Shown in pieces: positions 6,962 through 9,032 of a DNA stretch of 9,032 nt (position 1 is its first letter; the number at the start of each line of letters is the position of its first letter). The notes beneath the pieces are model-generated. The model was not told where the DNA came from. It was given only the letters and a program-made list of their open reading frames with translations, and did no database searches. Source of the stretch: Bacillota bacterium (GTDB lineage: Bacteria > Bacillota > Limnochordia > Limnochordales > ZCTH02-B6); assembly GCA_003387805.1 (NCBI GenBank), contig QGSR01000064.1, positions 1 to 9,032 on the forward strand. The letters are read 5' to 3'. The translations under genes were made by a program, and so were the position numbers.

Positions 6962-7801
6962 GTGCGCGCGCGGCTGCTGACGGCCGCCATCGGCATTCCC
7001 GTGTTTTTGGGCGCCGCGGTGGCCGGCGGCGTCTGGTGGCTTCTTTTGGTCAGTTTCATTGCGGTCGTCGGCCTGGCCGAGTGGCACGGCCTCGCCCGCC
7101 GGGCGCTGCAGGTCAGCCCGCCGTGGGATGCGCTGCTGGGCGGCGGTCTAGCGGTGCTGCTCGCGGCGTACAATGCCGTGGGAAAGCCCGGCGCGCCCGG
7201 CTTGGGCGCCGGCGCGGCCATGTTCGGCGTCGCGGTCTACGCGCTGGCCCGCGAGGCTCTGTCGCGGCGCCGGCGCCCCGCCGCCGCTGGAGGCGCGGCG
7301 GCGCTGGGCGTGGTCTACGTCGCGGGCTGTCTGGCCCACCTGCTGCTTTTGCGGGGGTTTGAACACCCGGCCGCCGCGGCGCCGGGCGGGGTGTGGGCGC
7401 CCGACGGCTTCGCGTTGACGCTGCTCGCGGTGGGCGGCACGTGGCTCACCGACACGGGCGCCTTCTTCGTGGGCCGGGCCGTGGGCGGCCGCAAGCTGAT
7501 GCCGGCCTTAAGCCCCAACAAGACCGTCTCCGGCGCCGTGGGCGGCTGGGTGGCCGGCTTCGTGGGCCTGTTGGCGGGCGGCGTGTTTTTGGCCGAAATT
7601 CCGCTGACGAAGGCCCTCGTGCTGGCCGCGGCCACGCCCGTCGCGGCCCAGCTGGGCGACTTGCTGCAGTCGGCCCTGAAGCGGGAGGCGGGCGTCAAGG
7701 ACAGCGGCCGGCTGCTGCCGGGCCACGGGGGCGTGCTGGACCGCTTCGACAGCCTCATGCTGGCCGCGCCGACGGTGTACTACCTGAGCGTCTGGCTGTA
7801 G
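6962..7801 (+). CDS. cdsA: Phosphatidate cytidylyltransferase (CDP-diacylglycerol synthase)
   Basis: CdsA condenses CTP and phosphatidic acid to CDP-diacylglycerol, the branch point for all bacterial phospholipids, in the cytoplasmic membrane. The 279-aa protein is hydrophobic with about seven or eight membrane segments (for example 7-37, 58-73, 82-98, 112-131, 150-170, 192-211, 217-232, 264-279). The family signature near the C-terminus is complete: S-A-L-K-R-E-A-G-V-K-D-S-G-R-L-L-P-G-H-G-G-V-L-D-R-F-D (237-263), with the metal-binding aspartates. Upstream motifs TDTGAFFVGRAVGGRKL (163-179) and LSPNKTVSGAVGG (183-195) also match. The start GTG 6962 has GGGAGG (6948-6953) eight bases upstream. 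It lies 16 bases after uppS, as in B. subtilis. Confidence 0.97.
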   Translation: MRARLLTAAIGIPVFLGAAVAGGVWWLLLVSFIAVVGLAEWHGLARRALQVSPPWDALLGGGLAVLLAAYNAVGKPGAPGLGAGAAMFGVAVYALAREALSRRRRPAAAGGAAALGVVYVAGCLAHLLLLRGFEHPAAAAPGGVWAPDGFALTLLAVGGTWLTDTGAFFVGRAVGGRKLMPALSPNKTVSGAVGGWVAGFVGLLAGGVFLAEIPLTKALVLAAATPVAAQLGDLLQSALKREAGVKDSGRLLPGHGGVLDRFDSLMLAAPTVYYLSVWL

Positions 7802-7839
7802 GCGGGCGCGGCGCGGGCGGACCCTCGGGAGGGGACGCG

Positions 7840-8901
7840 GTGAACCGCCGCCACCGCACGCTGGTGTACACGCTGTCGGCCACCGCCGCGGCGGCCTTCG
7901 TGCTCATCCGCTTCTGGTCGTACGCGGCGCCCTTTCTGGCCGCATCGCTTCTGGCCGCGATGATCGACCCTTACGTCCACCGGCTGCGCCAAGCCACCGG
8001 CCTGCGCCGGGGAGCGGCGGTGCTGGGGGTCCTGACGGGGGTTCTCGGCCTGCTGGCGGGGGGGGGGGGGGGGGGGGGGGGCGAACTCATCGCGGGGGTG
8101 GGGGGGGGCCGGCTGCATCTGCCCGAGTACGCCGAGGCCGCGGCGGAGCTGGCGGACCGGGCCGCGGCCCGGGCGGGCGGCCTGCTGGCCCGCCTGCCGC
8201 CGCCTCTGGACGAGATGGTCCTGTTCGATTCGGGACAGGCCGCGGAGGCGGCCGCGGCCGCGGTGCGAGGCGCGCTGGGACGGCTCCGGGCGGCTCCGGG
8301 GGCCGTCTTTTTCTTTTTCGTCACCGGCCTGGCCACGTTCTTCATCAGCCGCGACCGTCATCTTTTGTGGAACGCGGTGCTGCGCGCCTTGCCCGCGGCG
8401 TGGCGCCGGCCGCTGGTGGTCATCCGGGACGAAATCGCCGGCGGCGCCCTGGCCCTGGTGCGGGCGCAGCTCATCCTGCTGGCCGTCACCGCGGCCGCGG
8501 GCGTGGCCGGACTGTCCGCCGCCGGGGTGCCCTACGCGTGGGCGCTGGGCCTGGCCGCGGGCGTGCTGGACCTGGCACCGGCCGTCGGTCCGGGCGCGGT
8601 GTTCGGGCCCGTGGCGCTGGCGTACGCGCTGGCTGGCCGGCCCGGCGTCGCACTGGGCGTGTGCGCCTTGTGGCTGGCTCTGGTGCTGGTGCGCCAACTG
8701 CTGGAGCCCCACGTTTTGGGCGCGCACACCGGCCTGCATCCGGTCACGGTGCTGGCCGCCGTGTACGTGGGCGTGAAGGCCGCGGGCGCCGCGGGATTTT
8801 TCATCGGCCCGCTGGCCCTGGTGGTCGTGCGGGCCCTTCTGGCGGCCACGCTGCCGGCGGGCGGGACGGGGCCGAAAGCGGACGGACCGCGCCCCGCCTG
8901 A
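7840..8901 (+). CDS. AI-2E family transporter / YtvI-like membrane protein, with an anomalous polyglycine tract
   Basis: This 353-aa membrane protein belongs to the AI-2E (PerM/YtvI) family, whose members include autoinducer exporters, ion antiporters and the sporulation protein YtvI; the substrate here is unknown. The start GTG 7840 has GGGAGGGGA (7827-7835) four bases upstream. N-terminal segments (8-22, 28-45) are followed by a hydrophilic domain (about 95-150), then a segment at about 151-165 and the conserved C-terminal half: LVRAQLILLAVTAAAGVAG, GVPYAWALGLAAGVLDLAPAVGPGAVFGP, LLEPHVLGAHTGLHPVTVLAAVYVGVKAAGAAGFFIGPLAL. The LEPHVLG-GLHPVT pattern is closest to YtvI. Residues 74-81 are eight consecutive glycines from a G24 run, followed by VGGG from a G9 run, where the family has a hydrophobic membrane helix. 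The reading frame is kept, but the sequence there is suspect. It lies 38 bases after cdsA. Confidence 0.85.
   Translation: MNRRHRTLVYTLSATAAAAFVLIRFWSYAAPFLAASLLAAMIDPYVHRLRQATGLRRGAAVLGVLTGVLGLLAGGGGGGGGELIAGVGGGRLHLPEYAEAAAELADRAAARAGGLLARLPPPLDEMVLFDSGQAAEAAAAAVRGALGRLRAAPGAVFFFFVTGLATFFISRDRHLLWNAVLRALPAAWRRPLVVIRDEIAGGALALVRAQLILLAVTAAAGVAGLSAAGVPYAWALGLAAGVLDLAPAVGPGAVFGPVALAYALAGRPGVALGVCALWLALVLVRQLLEPHVLGAHTGLHPVTVLAAVYVGVKAAGAAGFFIGPLALVVVRALLAATLPAGGTGPKADGPRPA
8058..8108 (+). repeat. Poly-G homopolymer tract (G24) plus G5 and G9 runs
   Basis: An uninterrupted run of 24 G occupies 8058-8081, followed by G5 (8094-8098) and G9 (8100-8108). It encodes GGGGGGGG and VGGG inside the AI-2E gene. 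Nothing comparable occurs elsewhere in the window. It may be a sequencing or assembly artefact or a genuinely hypermutable, quadruplex-forming tract. Confidence 0.95.
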
Positions 8902-8920
8902 GCTGCGCCGGCGGCCCGGC

Positions 8921-8951
8921 TTGGACTCGCCCGAATCGGCTGTGGTATAAT
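8921..8951 (+). promoter_or_regulatory. Extended -10 promoter of dxr
   Basis: A consensus TATAAT (8946-8951) is preceded by TGG, giving an extended -10 element. The -35 is weak: TTGGAC at 8921-8926 with a 19-base spacer, or TGGACT one base later with 18. Transcription would start near 8958, about 20 bases before the dxr start. The spacer contains CCGAATCGG (8931-8939), an imperfect version of the palindrome in the rpsB promoter. It lies in the 76-base gap after the AI-2E gene. Confidence 0.75.
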
Positions 8952-8965
8952 ACGGTGAGCAACAC

Positions 8966-8972
8966 GGAGGTG
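8966..8972 (+). promoter_or_regulatory. Ribosome binding site fixing the TTG start of dxr
   Basis: GGAGGTG lies five bases before TTG 8978. No ATG or GTG is in the right frame nearby, so the rare TTG start is well supported. Confidence 0.8.
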
Positions 8973-8977
8973 GCGCG

Positions 8978-9032
8978 TTGAAACCGAAACACGTCGCAAT
9001 CGTTGGCGCAACGGGCTCCATCGGACGCCAGA
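8978..9032 (+). CDS. dxr: 1-deoxy-D-xylulose 5-phosphate reductoisomerase, first 18 codons; 3' end outside window
   Basis: Only MKPKHVAIVGATGSIGRQ is visible before the window ends. The beta-strand plus GATGSIGRQ (residues 10-18) is the NADPH-binding start of DXR, which usually reads IAILGSTGSIGxQ. DXR makes 2-C-methyl-D-erythritol 4-phosphate, the committed step of the MEP isoprenoid pathway that feeds UppS. The start is TTG with GGAGGTG five bases upstream. Synteny agrees: dxr follows cdsA in B. subtilis, here with one AI-2E-family gene inserted. Other Rossmann-fold enzymes can begin similarly, but motif and position together make DXR by far the best reading. Confidence 0.88.
   Translation, partial: MKPKHVAIVGATGSIGRQ

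Noticed and set aside
7393..7839. Upstream extension of the AI-2E frame into cdsA
   Set aside because: It overlaps cdsA in another frame with Arg/Gly-rich translation; GTG 7840 has a good binding site and starts the homologous part.
8907..8920. GCCGG...CCGGC stem after the AI-2E gene as a terminator
   Set aside because: Only 5 bp, followed by TTGG with no T-tract; it is next to the dxr promoter and is most likely chance GC complementarity.
7780..9021. 413-aa minus-strand open frame opposite the AI-2E gene
   Set aside because: Composition is low-complexity (Gln/Arg/Gly/Pro), includes translated poly-C as prolines, and mirrors a real membrane protein gene.

Overview
The window looks like a GC-rich (visibly well above 60%), flagellated, probably Gram-positive bacterium of the Bacillota. 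The gene order flhG - fliA(sigD) - swrB-like - rpsB - tsf - pyrH - frr - uppS - cdsA - dxr matches the end of the Bacillus subtilis fla/che operon and the translation/lipid block that follows it. With high GC, many GTG/TTG starts and strong GGAGG-type ribosome binding sites, it suggests a deep-branching high-GC Firmicute (Limnochordia, Symbiobacteria or Thermaerobacter-like). This placement is inferred from synteny; no rRNA or other marker gene is present. All genes are on the + strand.

Region 1 (2-2925) is the tail of a motility operon. It holds the C-terminal part of the MinD-like flagellar number regulator FlhG (cut by the window edge), a YcgR/YpfA-type PilZ protein, the flagellar sigma factor FliA/SigD, an unrecognised 91-aa protein and a SwrB/YlxL-like membrane protein. 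A good sigma-A type promoter starts over the fliA stop codon and precedes the last two genes.

Region 2 (2922-5924) is the translation block: rpsB, tsf, pyrH and frr. It is headed by an extended -10 promoter whose -35 box overlaps the stop codon of the swrB-like gene. A long structured leader precedes rpsB. A probable intrinsic terminator and a second hairpin lie between tsf and pyrH.

Region 3 (5921-9032) is the envelope-lipid and isoprenoid block. It holds a small unrecognised ORF overlapping the end of frr, then uppS (undecaprenyl diphosphate synthase), cdsA (CDP-diacylglycerol synthase), an AI-2E/YtvI-family membrane protein, and the first 18 codons of dxr (MEP pathway) behind its own promoter. 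The dxr promoter is strikingly similar to the rpsB promoter.

Most of the window is ordinary conserved core genome; I see no mobile element, CRISPR array, tRNA/rRNA or defence system. The most unusual signals are: (a) a 24-base G homopolymer plus a nearby G9 run that replace a membrane segment of the AI-2E gene with polyglycine, either a sequencing artefact or a hypermutable tract; (b) the near-identical promoter cores of rpsB and dxr, one with a 12-bp palindrome in the spacer; (c) promoters built over the stop codons of upstream genes; (d) the structured tsf-pyrH gap; and (e) two small unrecognised genes.
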